64,000 nt of DNA from an uncultured Clostridia bacterium. Its GTDB lineage: Bacteria; Bacillota; Clostridia; TANB77; CAG-508. The DNA lies in the NCBI GenBank assembly GCA_947581825.1, contig CANPVP010000003.1, positions 62,001 to 126,000 on the forward strand. The letters run 5' to 3'. The notes below the pieces were generated by a model, which saw only the letters and a list, made by a program, of their open reading frames with translations, made no database searches and had not been told where the DNA came from. Of the stretch, positions 18,494-27,019 are shown in pieces. The position numbers were made by a program, and so were the translations under genes. Every line of letters begins with the position of its first letter. Position 1 is the stretch's first letter.

Positions 18494-19627
18494 ATGAAGT
18501 TATTAGATAATGGGGGGAAAGTCATGTATAAAGTATCAGTAATTATACCCGTATATAATTCAGAACAATATTTAAGACAGTTGTTAGAAACAATTATTAA
18601 TCAAACTTTTGACTTTAAGCAAATACAAGTTATAATGGTAGATGATTTATCACAAGATAATTCAAGAGAGATAATGAAAGAATATTCTGATAAATATAGC
18701 AATTTTACAAGTATATTTTTGCCAGAAAATAATAAAGTGGCTGGAATTGCAAGAAACGAAGGAATGAAAGTGGCAGAAGGTAAATATTTAATGTTTGCTG
18801 ATGCAGATGACTTTTATCCAGAAAATGCCTTTGAAATATTATATAACTCTATAGAAGAAAAAGAGGCTGATTTTATAACTGCAAACTATATAAATGCAGA
18901 TTATGATGGAACAGTATGGGATAATCCAATATTTGATACTAAAAAATACAAAGACTTTAAATTAGATATTACAGATTATACTAAATCTTTTTTTGTATTA
19001 AATTCATCAGCTTGTAACAAAATATTTAGAAAATCTTTCGTAGATGAACATGGAATAAAGTTTTTAGAAAGAGTCCCAGCAGAAGATGCTTTTTTTACAA
19101 CTTCTTGTTTCATGAAATCAAATAAAGTATATTATGTAAACAAAGCAGTATATTGCTATAGACAAAGAAATCAAGGAAACAAAAAGAGAAAGTCAGTTTC
19201 ATTTAATTGTTCTAGAGATTATTTTTCTAGAATAAATAAAGCATATAAACAAATATATGAGAATTTTAAAAATAATAAGCATTTATCTTTTTATAGATAT
19301 ACGTATGCGAAGAATATGTCATACATGTTATATAAATTTATAGATTCACATGCTCTAACTAATAAACAAAGAACAGACGTATTAAAAGAGATGAGATGGT
19401 TTTACGAATTAAGTGAAAGCTTAAAAGTACCAGCAGCTCAGAAATGTCAAAGAATGATTATAGATAAAATATTAAAAGAAGATTATGAAGAAGCAATAAA
19501 CTATTGTAATATTGTATCTGATATTAGAGAAACTCTTCCAAAAGAAGTAAGAGAAACTATGTCTAGACCAGATGCAAAAATGTATAGTGAAATATCAAAA
19601 TATGATGATGAATTCAAAGATAAATAA
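18494..19627 (+). CDS. Family 2 glycosyltransferase
   Basis: The 377-residue GT-A enzyme opens with VSVIIPVYNSEQYL and has VDDLSQDNS (nucleotide binding) and FADADDFYPEN carrying the metal-binding DxD. It should transfer a sugar from a nucleotide donor to a surface or teichoic-type acceptor; donor and acceptor are unknown. Two starts are possible: ATG 18494 with AAGGAG seven bases upstream, or ATG 18524 (MYKVSVII) after GGGGGGAAAG. The latter would match where most relatives begin. A PP2C-like and an SDR gene follow within 11 and 9 bases, forming one operon. Confidence 0.88.
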   Translation: MKLLDNGGKVMYKVSVIIPVYNSEQYLRQLLETIINQTFDFKQIQVIMVDDLSQDNSREIMKEYSDKYSNFTSIFLPENNKVAGIARNEGMKVAEGKYLMFADADDFYPENAFEILYNSIEEKEADFITANYINADYDGTVWDNPIFDTKKYKDFKLDITDYTKSFFVLNSSACNKIFRKSFVDEHGIKFLERVPAEDAFFTTSCFMKSNKVYYVNKAVYCYRQRNQGNKKRKSVSFNCSRDYFSRINKAYKQIYENFKNNKHLSFYRYTYAKNMSYMLYKFIDSHALTNKQRTDVLKEMRWFYELSESLKVPAAQKCQRMIIDKILKEDYEEAINYCNIVSDIRETLPKEVRETMSRPDAKMYSEISKYDDEFKDK

Positions 19628-19638
19628 TAGGAGTAGAC

Positions 19639-20487
19639 ATGTTTAAATTAAAATTTGCAAAAATGTATGATAATTCAATATTTAAAAAATATAATATAAA
19701 TCCAATTGCAGAAGATTATTTTAAAGTTGAAGATAATATTTTTTGCGTAGCAGATGGAGTTACTAGAGATTCTATATATGGTGAATCAATTCCATATCCA
19801 AAAAATAAGCAAGAAGTAGAAGCGTGGATAAAGGTATATCCAAATCCAAGTGGAGCTTATGAGGCAGCAAAAATATGTGCAGAATCATTTGTAGAAAAGC
19901 TTTGTGAATATGATAAAAAAATTGATGAAAATGTAATATTAGATGCAATTAGAATTGCTAATAATAAAATAGCTAAAATAAATGAAAATAGAAAAATTGA
20001 TTATTTGGCAAATGACTTGTTCTGCTGTGTGGCAGTTGGAGGATGCATAATAGAAAACACTTTATATTGCTTTTCAATTGGAGATTGTCATATTACAGCT
20101 TTTGATGAAAATTTTAATATAAAATTTAATACGATTAATAATCATAAACAATTTGAAGATTATTTAGAAATATATAGTAAAGAGAATGAATACGATTGGA
20201 ATAATCCAAAAGATAGAGTAATGGTTAGGAGAGATTTTAGAAATAAGCCAGGAAAACTATATAATAATAAAGAAATATCTTTTGGAGTATTATCTGGAGA
20301 AAAAGAGGCAGAACATTATATAGATGTATACAAAGTAGAGCTAAGCCAAATAAAATATATATGTGCTTATTCTGATGGATGTGAACCTTTCTTTGAAACA
20401 AAGGAAATAGCTAAAAAGATAATAATAGAACCGGAACAATTGAAAAATGAAGGAAAAGAGAGAACTCTAGTAATTTATGAAAGATAG
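19639..20487 (+). CDS. PP2C-like serine/threonine phosphatase
   Basis: The 282-residue protein has the layout of a PP2C phosphatase: an early acidic AEDYF and CVADGVTRD (metal-binding Asp), FSIGDCHITAF in the middle, and YSDGCEPFF near 232. The spacing is unusual compared with classical bacterial PP2C proteins and several metal ligands are uncertain, so activity is probable rather than certain. It lies between a glycosyltransferase and a short-chain dehydrogenase in a tight operon, which suggests a role in a surface-sugar pathway. Confidence 0.65.
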   Translation: MFKLKFAKMYDNSIFKKYNINPIAEDYFKVEDNIFCVADGVTRDSIYGESIPYPKNKQEVEAWIKVYPNPSGAYEAAKICAESFVEKLCEYDKKIDENVILDAIRIANNKIAKINENRKIDYLANDLFCCVAVGGCIIENTLYCFSIGDCHITAFDENFNIKFNTINNHKQFEDYLEIYSKENEYDWNNPKDRVMVRRDFRNKPGKLYNNKEISFGVLSGEKEAEHYIDVYKVELSQIKYICAYSDGCEPFFETKEIAKKIIIEPEQLKNEGKERTLVIYER

Positions 20488-20496
20488 GAGAGAGTA

Positions 20497-21234
20497 ATGG
20501 AAAAACCAGTTGTTTTGATAACAGGAGGAAATGGTAATATTGCAAAAAGAATTGTAAAAAGATATTTAGATGCTGAATGTATGGTAATAGTAGTTGACAT
20601 TCATGAAGCACCATCTTTTAAAGAATTTGAACAAAATGAAAATTATCAATATTATAAAGTAGATGTTACCAAAATAGAACAGATTCAAGAATTATATAAA
20701 TTAATAGAAAAAAAATATGGGAAATTAACTCATATTATTAGTGCTGCAGGAAGACCATCAAAAACAGAAATAGAAGGAGGAATTGAAGGAGTAACAATAG
20801 AAGATATTAATCAATGTATGCAGTTAAACTTGATTGGGCATATATATATAACAAAAATCCTTTTACCATTATTAGAAAAAGAAAATAGTAAAAATAAAAC
20901 TATAACACTAATATCTTCAATAAACGCATTAAAATCATTCAATTTACCAATATATAGTGCAGCAAAATCAGGAATGTATGGTTTTATGTATTCACTTACA
21001 AAAGAGCTTGGAAAAAAGCATATCAGAATAAATGTTGTTTCTCCAGGAACTGTACCAACTGATGAAGATTTGGAAAAAGACGGAGACTTCTATAATTATC
21101 GTTATAAAAGTATGTTAGCATTACATGATTTTACAAAGCCAGAAGACATTGCAGACGTTTTATTTTCCATAACTCATATTATGAAAGCAGTAACAGGGCA
21201 AAACATAGTAGTAGACTCAGGACAAACAGTGTAG
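20497..21234 (+). CDS. Short-chain dehydrogenase/reductase
   Basis: The 245-residue SDR has the Rossmann motif ITGGNGNIAKRI (a TGxxxxxG variant), catalytic Ser in LISSINAL and Y152-xxx-K156 (YSAAKSG), and the SPGTVPT loop. It should oxidise or reduce a carbonyl/alcohol using NAD(P)(H). It is last in the operon with the glycosyltransferase and the PP2C-like gene, so a sugar or lipid precursor is a reasonable but unproven substrate. The RBS is AGGAGAGAG directly upstream. Confidence 0.88.
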   Translation: MEKPVVLITGGNGNIAKRIVKRYLDAECMVIVVDIHEAPSFKEFEQNENYQYYKVDVTKIEQIQELYKLIEKKYGKLTHIISAAGRPSKTEIEGGIEGVTIEDINQCMQLNLIGHIYITKILLPLLEKENSKNKTITLISSINALKSFNLPIYSAAKSGMYGFMYSLTKELGKKHIRINVVSPGTVPTDEDLEKDGDFYNYRYKSMLALHDFTKPEDIADVLFSITHIMKAVTGQNIVVDSGQTV

Positions 21235-21259
21235 GGAGAACGTTTTTATTATTATTAAT

Positions 21260-21313
21260 ATTAATCACAATATGAATGTATTGTACATATGTAGGGGCGA
21301 TCATTGATCGCCC
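21260..21313. repeat. Dispersed extragenic palindromic repeat, copy 1
   Basis: An AT-rich half with a weak hairpin is followed by GTAGGGGCGATCA/TTGATCGCCC, a strong palindrome at 21291-21313. Related copies are at 23126-23180 and 41451-41520. The stem bases differ between copies but remain paired. Confidence 0.75.
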
Positions 21314-21433
21314 ATTTTTTGTAGAGATGTTATTTGATTACATTTATATTACAAATCTAAAAAAACATTGACAAGAATTTCCTCTTTTATTATAATGTTT
21401 TTAGTAAAATTACTGATGAAAAGGGGAGAAAAA

Positions 21434-23101
21434 ATGCAAAAGATGTCAAGAAAATCAATATTTGTTTTTATTTTTTTAGGATTAATTCTAATATTATTAA
21501 TTCCTAATATTTCAAATGCAGCAACAGCAGAACAGACATACAAGGATGAGAAACAAGGTATAGAGTGGTCTTATCAAGTAGATGATGGCAATAATGTTAT
21601 AAAATTAAAATGTAAAACTACTAGCAAAATAGGAAAAGTTGAAATTCCAGAAAAAATAGACGAAAAACCAGTTGTCTCACTAGATGGAAAGAATGGAACT
21701 TTTAAAGATTGTGCTGGTATAACAGAAGTAATTATACCAAACACAGTAACAATAATAGGCGACCATGCTTTTGCTGAGTGTACTGGATTGAAAAGTATAG
21801 TAATCCCTAATAGTGTAACTAAAATTGAAGATTATGCTTTTTATAATTGCTCTGGTTTGAACACGATAACATTTTCTGAGAATCTTACTTCAATAGGACA
21901 TAGTGTTTTTTATAATTGTACTGGTTTAAAAAGTATTACAATTCCAGATAGTGTTACTAAAATAGAAACATATGCTTTTTATAATTGTAGTGGTATTAAA
22001 GAAATAACACTTTCAAAAAATTTATCAAAAATAGCAGACGGTACATTTGAAAATTGTACTGGACTAACAAGTGTAATACTTCCAGATAGTGTTACTACTT
22101 TAGAGGGAGCGTATACTTATATTGACGGAGCATTTGGAAATTGTAAAAGTTTACAAAAAATTTTAATCCCAGATTCTGTTGTAAGTATAGGAAATGGTGC
22201 TTTTCGAAACTGTGAAAAACTTACTATTTATGGTAATGACGGTATGGCTTCTAAAGAATATGCTGAAGAACATAAAATACCTTTTGAATATATTGCAAAT
22301 TGGGATAAAGCAAGTTCAGGAAGTGATGTTACAGCACCTACAGTTACCAATATGCAAGTTACTTATGATAGTGTAAAGAACTATGACAAAGATGCAAATA
22401 AAAATATGTATATGGTTCCAGCACAAGCTAAATTAGTAATAAATGTAACATTTAGTGAAGTTGTAGAAGGAAGTACTGTACCAACTTTAACTATTAAATT
22501 TGGAACTGGAAAAAATATACAAGTAACAGAAGGAACAATAGGTGGTTCTAAAATTACATATATTTATACTGTAAAAAGCACAGATAAAGGGGTTATGACA
22601 GCAGTTGATTATAAAGGTGGAAATATAAAAGATGCTGCAGGTAATGCTGTAATATTAAGTTGCCCTGCTTTAAACATTCAATATAGTAGTGGAGATTTTG
22701 TATATGCTAATGGAACTGCTACAAATCCAAGTAATAATGGAAATAATAGTAGTACATCAAGTGGAGGAGCAAATAATGGAAGCTCTAGCAATGGAGGAAC
22801 AACAAGTGGTTCTAGCAATAACGGAGGAACTACTAGTGGCAATAACAACAACTCAAATACAAATGGATCAGTACAAGGTGTAAGCAAAGATAAGAATAAT
22901 ACAAGCAATAAAAAGCCAAGTACAAGTAGTTCATCTAGTTCATCAAAGAATAAAACAACAGGAAAGAAAGACAATACAGTATCACCAACAATATTACCAC
23001 AAACAGGATTAGGAAGAGGAATAATGGTAATAGTTATAATTGCAACAGTATATGGAATATACGCATATCGCAAATATAATTATTTAAAAGATATAAAATA
23101 G
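21434..23101 (+). CDS. BspA-type leucine-rich surface protein with LPQTG anchor
   Basis: From ATG 21434 (RBS AAAGGGGAG; a longer frame from 21368 is less likely) the protein has 555 residues. It contains a signal peptide (about 1-30), BspA/LRR_5 repeats (about 85-275, units such as IPDSVTKIETYAFYNCSG), a beta-sandwich region with a DxxAP-type linker (about 300-420), a Ser/Gly/Asn-rich stalk and an LPQTG signal at 521-525 followed by a membrane helix and charged tail. LRR_5 proteins often bind host or bacterial surface molecules. A sortase of another class than the one at 13850 may anchor it. Confidence 0.88.
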   Translation: MQKMSRKSIFVFIFLGLILILLIPNISNAATAEQTYKDEKQGIEWSYQVDDGNNVIKLKCKTTSKIGKVEIPEKIDEKPVVSLDGKNGTFKDCAGITEVIIPNTVTIIGDHAFAECTGLKSIVIPNSVTKIEDYAFYNCSGLNTITFSENLTSIGHSVFYNCTGLKSITIPDSVTKIETYAFYNCSGIKEITLSKNLSKIADGTFENCTGLTSVILPDSVTTLEGAYTYIDGAFGNCKSLQKILIPDSVVSIGNGAFRNCEKLTIYGNDGMASKEYAEEHKIPFEYIANWDKASSGSDVTAPTVTNMQVTYDSVKNYDKDANKNMYMVPAQAKLVINVTFSEVVEGSTVPTLTIKFGTGKNIQVTEGTIGGSKITYIYTVKSTDKGVMTAVDYKGGNIKDAAGNAVILSCPALNIQYSSGDFVYANGTATNPSNNGNNSSTSSGGANNGSSSNGGTTSGSSNNGGTTSGNNNNSNTNGSVQGVSKDKNNTSNKKPSTSSSSSSSKNKTTGKKDNTVSPTILPQTGLGRGIMVIVIIATVYGIYAYRKYNYLKDIK

Positions 23102-23125
23102 AGAGATTATACATTATTAAATAAA

Positions 23126-23180
23126 TATTAATTGCAATGTGAAAACATTGCACATATGTAGGGGAGACCAGTGGTCTCCC
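23126..23180. repeat. Dispersed extragenic palindromic repeat, copy 2
   Basis: It has the same architecture as 21260-21313: a TGCAATGTG/ACATTGCA-type small hairpin, then ATATGTAGGGG and a palindrome GAGACCA/TGGTCTC at 23158-23180. The stem differs from copy 1 by paired changes. Confidence 0.75.
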
Positions 23181-23277
23181 GCTTTTTATGTTTTCTAACT
23201 CGTCGGTCCCCACACAAACTCGTTACGAAAAAACATAGAAAATTCTTATAATGTCGAATTTTGCAGATGAATTTTTA

Positions 23278-23306
23278 TTGACAATTTATTTATTAAATAA
23301 TATATT
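23278..23306 (+). promoter_or_regulatory. Consensus-like promoter
   Basis: TTGACA (23278-23283) and TATATT (23301-23306) are separated by 17 bases. The predicted start, near 23313, lies directly before the hairpin at 23315-23352, so most transcripts would end after about 40 bases unless termination is prevented. Confidence 0.5.
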
Positions 23307-23314
23307 AAAATCAT

Positions 23315-23352
23315 GGGAGCAATTATACAAAACGTATATTGTTCCCTTTTTT
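23315..23352 (+). terminator. Terminator immediately after a promoter
   Basis: GGGAGCAATTATAC and CGTATATTGTTCCC pair with one wobble and one mismatch around AAAA and are followed by six T. It sits between the promoter at 23278 and the Rpn-family gene at 23419, so it may act as an attenuator for that gene. Confidence 0.65.
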
Positions 23353-23418
23353 CTATCAAATTTTTATTTCAAAAAAATTTATTTCTGGTGCATCTGCCAA
23401 TTTTCAAGGAGGACAAAA

Positions 23419-24297
23419 ATGAAAAAGAATTTATTAAAATTAACAAATGACTACATATTTAAAAGAACATTCGGCTACTCAGGAACAGAGGAGGTGACGC
23501 AAATATTTCTGAGGGATATCATGGAAAAAGAAATAACTAAGATATATTTAAATAGTAATCCAATAACAGAAAAAGAATTAATGGATGAAAAGGTTGGAAT
23601 AATGGATATAAAGGCAGTTTTGAACGGAAATATTCATTGTAACATAGAAATGCAAGTAGTTAATCAAAATGATATAGAAAGAAGAATTTTATTTTATTGG
23701 GGAAAGATGTATACGCAATCAATAAAAAAAGGAGAAGATTATAATAACTTGCAAAAAGCAGTATGTGTTTTAATAGCTGATTTTGAATTAGACAGCTTAA
23801 AAAGTATAGAAAAATACATAACAAGATGGAACATACGAGAAGAAGAGTACAAATCAGTCATATTGACAGAAGTGCTGGATATTTATATAATAGAGCTACC
23901 AAAGTTCTTGAAATATGGGAAAAATAAGAAGAGAAAGAATTTGAATCTTTGGGTAGAATTTATAAAAAATTCAGAGGTGAAATTTATGAATGAGGAGAAT
24001 GAAGATAAGAGTATAGAAGAAACCAAAAGAGCAATAGAAAAAGCCCAAGAGAATCTAGAAAAACTAAGCCAAGATGAACATGAAAGGTATTTAGCAGAAT
24101 TAAGAGAAAAACATGTAAGAGATCAAAAATCAATAGAAAGATATGGGTATGAAAGAGGACTAAAAGAAGGAGAAGAAAAAGGAAAAAAAGATGGTAGGCT
24201 AGAAATTGCTAAAAAATTATTAGAGAAGGGATATAGTGTAAAACAAATTACAGAGATAACAGAATTAACAGAGAATGAAATAAAAGCAATAATATAG
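23419..24297 (+). CDS. Rpn/PD-(D/E)XK family putative nuclease
   Basis: The 292-residue protein starts at ATG 23419 behind AAGGAGG; an upstream in-frame extension to 23251 crosses the promoter and terminator and is unlikely. LTNDYIFKRTFG at the start and IEMQVVNQNDIERRILFYWGKMYTQSI near 90-115 are typical of the Rpn (YhgA-like) recombination-promoting nuclease family. The motif D-x(n)-IEMQ supplies the PD-(D/E)XK-type acidic and Gln residues. The C-terminus is a charged coiled coil ending in a short helix-turn-helix-like repeat (GYSVKQITEITELTENEIKAI). These genes are often numerous and mobile in Clostridia. Confidence 0.82.
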   Translation: MKKNLLKLTNDYIFKRTFGYSGTEEVTQIFLRDIMEKEITKIYLNSNPITEKELMDEKVGIMDIKAVLNGNIHCNIEMQVVNQNDIERRILFYWGKMYTQSIKKGEDYNNLQKAVCVLIADFELDSLKSIEKYITRWNIREEEYKSVILTEVLDIYIIELPKFLKYGKNKKRKNLNLWVEFIKNSEVKFMNEENEDKSIEETKRAIEKAQENLEKLSQDEHERYLAELREKHVRDQKSIERYGYERGLKEGEEKGKKDGRLEIAKKLLEKGYSVKQITEITELTENEIKAII

Positions 24298-24397
24298 AAT
24301 TAAAAATTGCAAGAGTTATTGCATATGTATAAAATTTAAGTTAAATTTAATAGTATATTAGTATTATCTATAAAAATACAAATGAAAGGAGATTGAA

Positions 24398-25807
24398 ATG
24401 AAAGATAAGATAAAGTTTTTGTTTATTGGAATTTTAATAGGAGCAATTATTACAACAGCAGGATTTTTTATTTATAATAAATCTATTACTAAGGATTCAA
24501 AGCCTTCAGAAACAAATCCAAATGGCGAAATGCAACCACCTCCAGGAGAAAATATGGGAGAGCCACCTGCAAAGCCAGATGGAGATATGCAACCACAGAT
24601 GGATAACAATTCTGTTGAATATTCCGCTTCTAAAGAAATTACAGAAACTAGCAATATAGAAAACGAAACATTTTCTTCAGAAACTGCAAATGAAAATGCA
24701 ATATTAGCAACAGGAAATATACAAGTATCACTTGAAAATTCATCAGTTAACAAAACAGGAGATTCTGATGGAGGCGATAATACTAGCTTTTATGGAATAA
24801 ACTCAGCAATATTAGCAAAAAGTGGAGCAAATTTAACTATTAAAAATGTAACAGTAAATACAGATGCAACTGGAGCAAATGGAATATTTAGCTATGGAGG
24901 ACAAGCTACAACAAATAATACATCTGGTGATGGAACAATAGTTACAATTAGTGATTCAAATATTACTACAAAAAAAGATAATTCAGGTGGAATAATGACA
25001 ACAGGTGGAGGAACAATGAAGGCATCTAATTTAACTGTTATTACAGAAGGAATTTCAAGTGCAGCAATTAGAACAGACAGAGGTGGCGGGAATGTTACTG
25101 TAGATGGAGGAAACTATACAACTAGAGGTCAAGGTTCTCCAACGATTTACTCAACAGCAAATGTAACAGTAAATGACGCTAATTTAATTGCAGAAACATC
25201 AGAAGGAATTGTTATAGAAGGAAAAAATAGTGTAACAATAAATAATTGTAATTTAACAGATAGTAATACAAAGTTAAATGGACAATCAACTACTTATAAA
25301 AATATATTTTTATATCAATCTATGAGTGGAGATGCAGCAGAGGGAAAATCAGAATTTACTGCTAATAATAGTAAAATTATAACTAATAAAGGTGATTCTT
25401 TTTATGTAACAAATACAGCATCAACTATAAATTTAAAAAACAATACAATTACAAATAATGATGCAACAGGTAATTTCTTAAGAATACAAAAAGATTCTTG
25501 GGGAGAAACTGGTAATAATGGTGGAGATGTTGTATTAGTAATGGAACAACAGGAAACAAAAGGTAATATAGTTGTAGACGAAATATCAACATTGGACATG
25601 ACAATGAAAGATAATTCTTTTTATGAAGGAACAATCAATGGAGATAATTCAGCTAAAAGTATAACTTTAAAATTAGATAATACATCAAAAGTAAAATTAA
25701 CAGGTGATTGCTATATATCAAAGTTAGAAGATAGTGATACAACATATAGTAATATTGATTTAAATGGATATAAGCTATATGTTAATGGAGTAGAGATAAA
25801 TAAATAG
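24398..25807 (+). CDS. Membrane-anchored beta-helix protein
   Basis: The protein has 469 residues. One N-terminal membrane segment (about 7-27) is followed by a Pro/Gly/Met-rich linker (about 45-75) and a long Asn/Thr/Gly-rich region of short beta strands (NLTIKNVTVNTD, GIFSYGG, NVTVNDANL) typical of a right-handed beta-helix, as in adhesins and pectate-lyase-like folds. No catalytic site is evident. It may bind carbohydrate or serve as an adhesin outside the membrane. The RBS is AAAGGAG. It is convergent with the lactonase-like gene. Confidence 0.75.
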   Translation: MKDKIKFLFIGILIGAIITTAGFFIYNKSITKDSKPSETNPNGEMQPPPGENMGEPPAKPDGDMQPQMDNNSVEYSASKEITETSNIENETFSSETANENAILATGNIQVSLENSSVNKTGDSDGGDNTSFYGINSAILAKSGANLTIKNVTVNTDATGANGIFSYGGQATTNNTSGDGTIVTISDSNITTKKDNSGGIMTTGGGTMKASNLTVITEGISSAAIRTDRGGGNVTVDGGNYTTRGQGSPTIYSTANVTVNDANLIAETSEGIVIEGKNSVTINNCNLTDSNTKLNGQSTTYKNIFLYQSMSGDAAEGKSEFTANNSKIITNKGDSFYVTNTASTINLKNNTITNNDATGNFLRIQKDSWGETGNNGGDVVLVMEQQETKGNIVVDEISTLDMTMKDNSFYEGTINGDNSAKSITLKLDNTSKVKLTGDCYISKLEDSDTTYSNIDLNGYKLYVNGVEINK

Positions 25808-25821
25808 TAATAGAAATTAAG

Positions 25822-25856
25822 AAGCTGATATGTTTTGCTTTACATATCAGCTTTTG
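25822..25856. terminator. Bidirectional terminator
   Basis: The perfect arms AAGCTGATATGT and ACATATCAGCTT (25822-25853) are followed by TTTTG. The hairpin loop holds the stop codon of the reverse-strand lactonase-like gene, so both convergent genes can end here. Confidence 0.7.
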
Positions 25857-26832
25857 TAATACAAGCAGGAGAATTAATAGGATATGAACTGTAATAGGTT
25901 AAGCATCCTGTTTTTTTATTTCTTTCAAAGATACTAATATTTGAAGAATCTTGATTAGCACAAAATAAGTAGTCTTCAGAATTATCAAAATTGATATCTC
26001 TAGGAATTTTTCCATTACAAGATATATTCTGTATTAATTTCAAATCAGAAACATCAAAAACACTAATACTATTATGAACTCTTATTGTAGTATAAATGAA
26101 TTTTTTATCAATACTAATCTTTATAGAACATCCAGAATAATTTTGTTCTCTTGTAATATTATCTGGTAAAAGAGAAACACAATTAATAAATTTAAAGCCA
26201 AGTTTATCAGAGAAAGACAACTGATACAATTCACAAGATTTTTCAGTAATAACAAAAAGAGAATTATCTAGTAATTCTAAATGTCTTGGACCAGAATTAG
26301 CTGGAAAAGAATATTTAGAAAAATATTTTAGTTCTAAATTGCTTCCATCAAATATAATCTCAAAAGCAAATATAGTATCTGTTCCTAAGTCAATAGCAAA
26401 TAAGAAACGGTTATCAGAAGAAAACTTAAGAAAATGAATACGAGATTGTTTACTAAATTCTTTGTAATAAACAGAGTTATTAATAGTTCCATCAGAATTT
26501 AAGCTAAATACATCAATAGATCCATTACCGTAATTTGCAACGAAAAGCAGATTCCTAGTATTATCTACTACAACGTGACAAGGACCTTTTCCATGAAGAA
26601 AAGAAGAACTAATAGGCAACAAGTTTAAATTTCTTGCTACTAAGTAACCATCTTTATACATAGGATTATCAGAGTATTCAACAATGCTATAAATTATATC
26701 ATTATTTTTATATAACCAAGAACAGTTATCAAAACTATCATTGTGGCAAACTGGGCTAAAAATACCATTATCAAAATTAAGCTTATAAACTCCGCTTCTA
26801 GAATATGTACCAACAAAAAAATCTTGTCCCAT
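25840..26832 (-). CDS. Lactonase-family seven-bladed beta-propeller
   Basis: The 330-residue cytoplasmic protein matches the 6-phosphogluconolactonase (Pgl/YkgB-type) propeller family. It opens with FFVGTYSRSGVYKL and has GKGPCHVVVDNTRNLLFVANYGNG near 80-105, SGPRHLEL near 183, and later blades CSIKISIDKKFIYTT and GKIPRDINFDNSEDYLFCANQDS. The order of blades is complete, without disruption. The family includes 6-phosphogluconolactonases but also other lactonases, so the substrate is uncertain. Convergent with the beta-helix gene; divergent from the giant repeat protein at 27020. Confidence 0.82.
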   Translation of the reverse strand: MGQDFFVGTYSRSGVYKLNFDNGIFSPVCHNDSFDNCSWLYKNNDIIYSIVEYSDNPMYKDGYLVARNLNLLPISSSFLHGKGPCHVVVDNTRNLLFVANYGNGSIDVFSLNSDGTINNSVYYKEFSKQSRIHFLKFSSDNRFLFAIDLGTDTIFAFEIIFDGSNLELKYFSKYSFPANSGPRHLELLDNSLFVITEKSCELYQLSFSDKLGFKFINCVSLLPDNITREQNYSGCSIKISIDKKFIYTTIRVHNSISVFDVSDLKLIQNISCNGKIPRDINFDNSEDYLFCANQDSSNISIFERNKKTGCLTYYSSYPINSPACITKADM

Positions 26833-27019
26833 AACAAACTCCTTTTTTATAATAGAATAAATATATCAAAAAAATGCAGAAAAGGCAAGAAAAAGGTAGC
26901 CTTTCATTAGTTAAAAAAATAATTGCAATTATTTTGTCACATAAAAATAATATATGTTATTACTTTAATTTGATATAATAAATAATAAATAATAAAAAGT
27001 TTTATACTAGGAGTATTTT

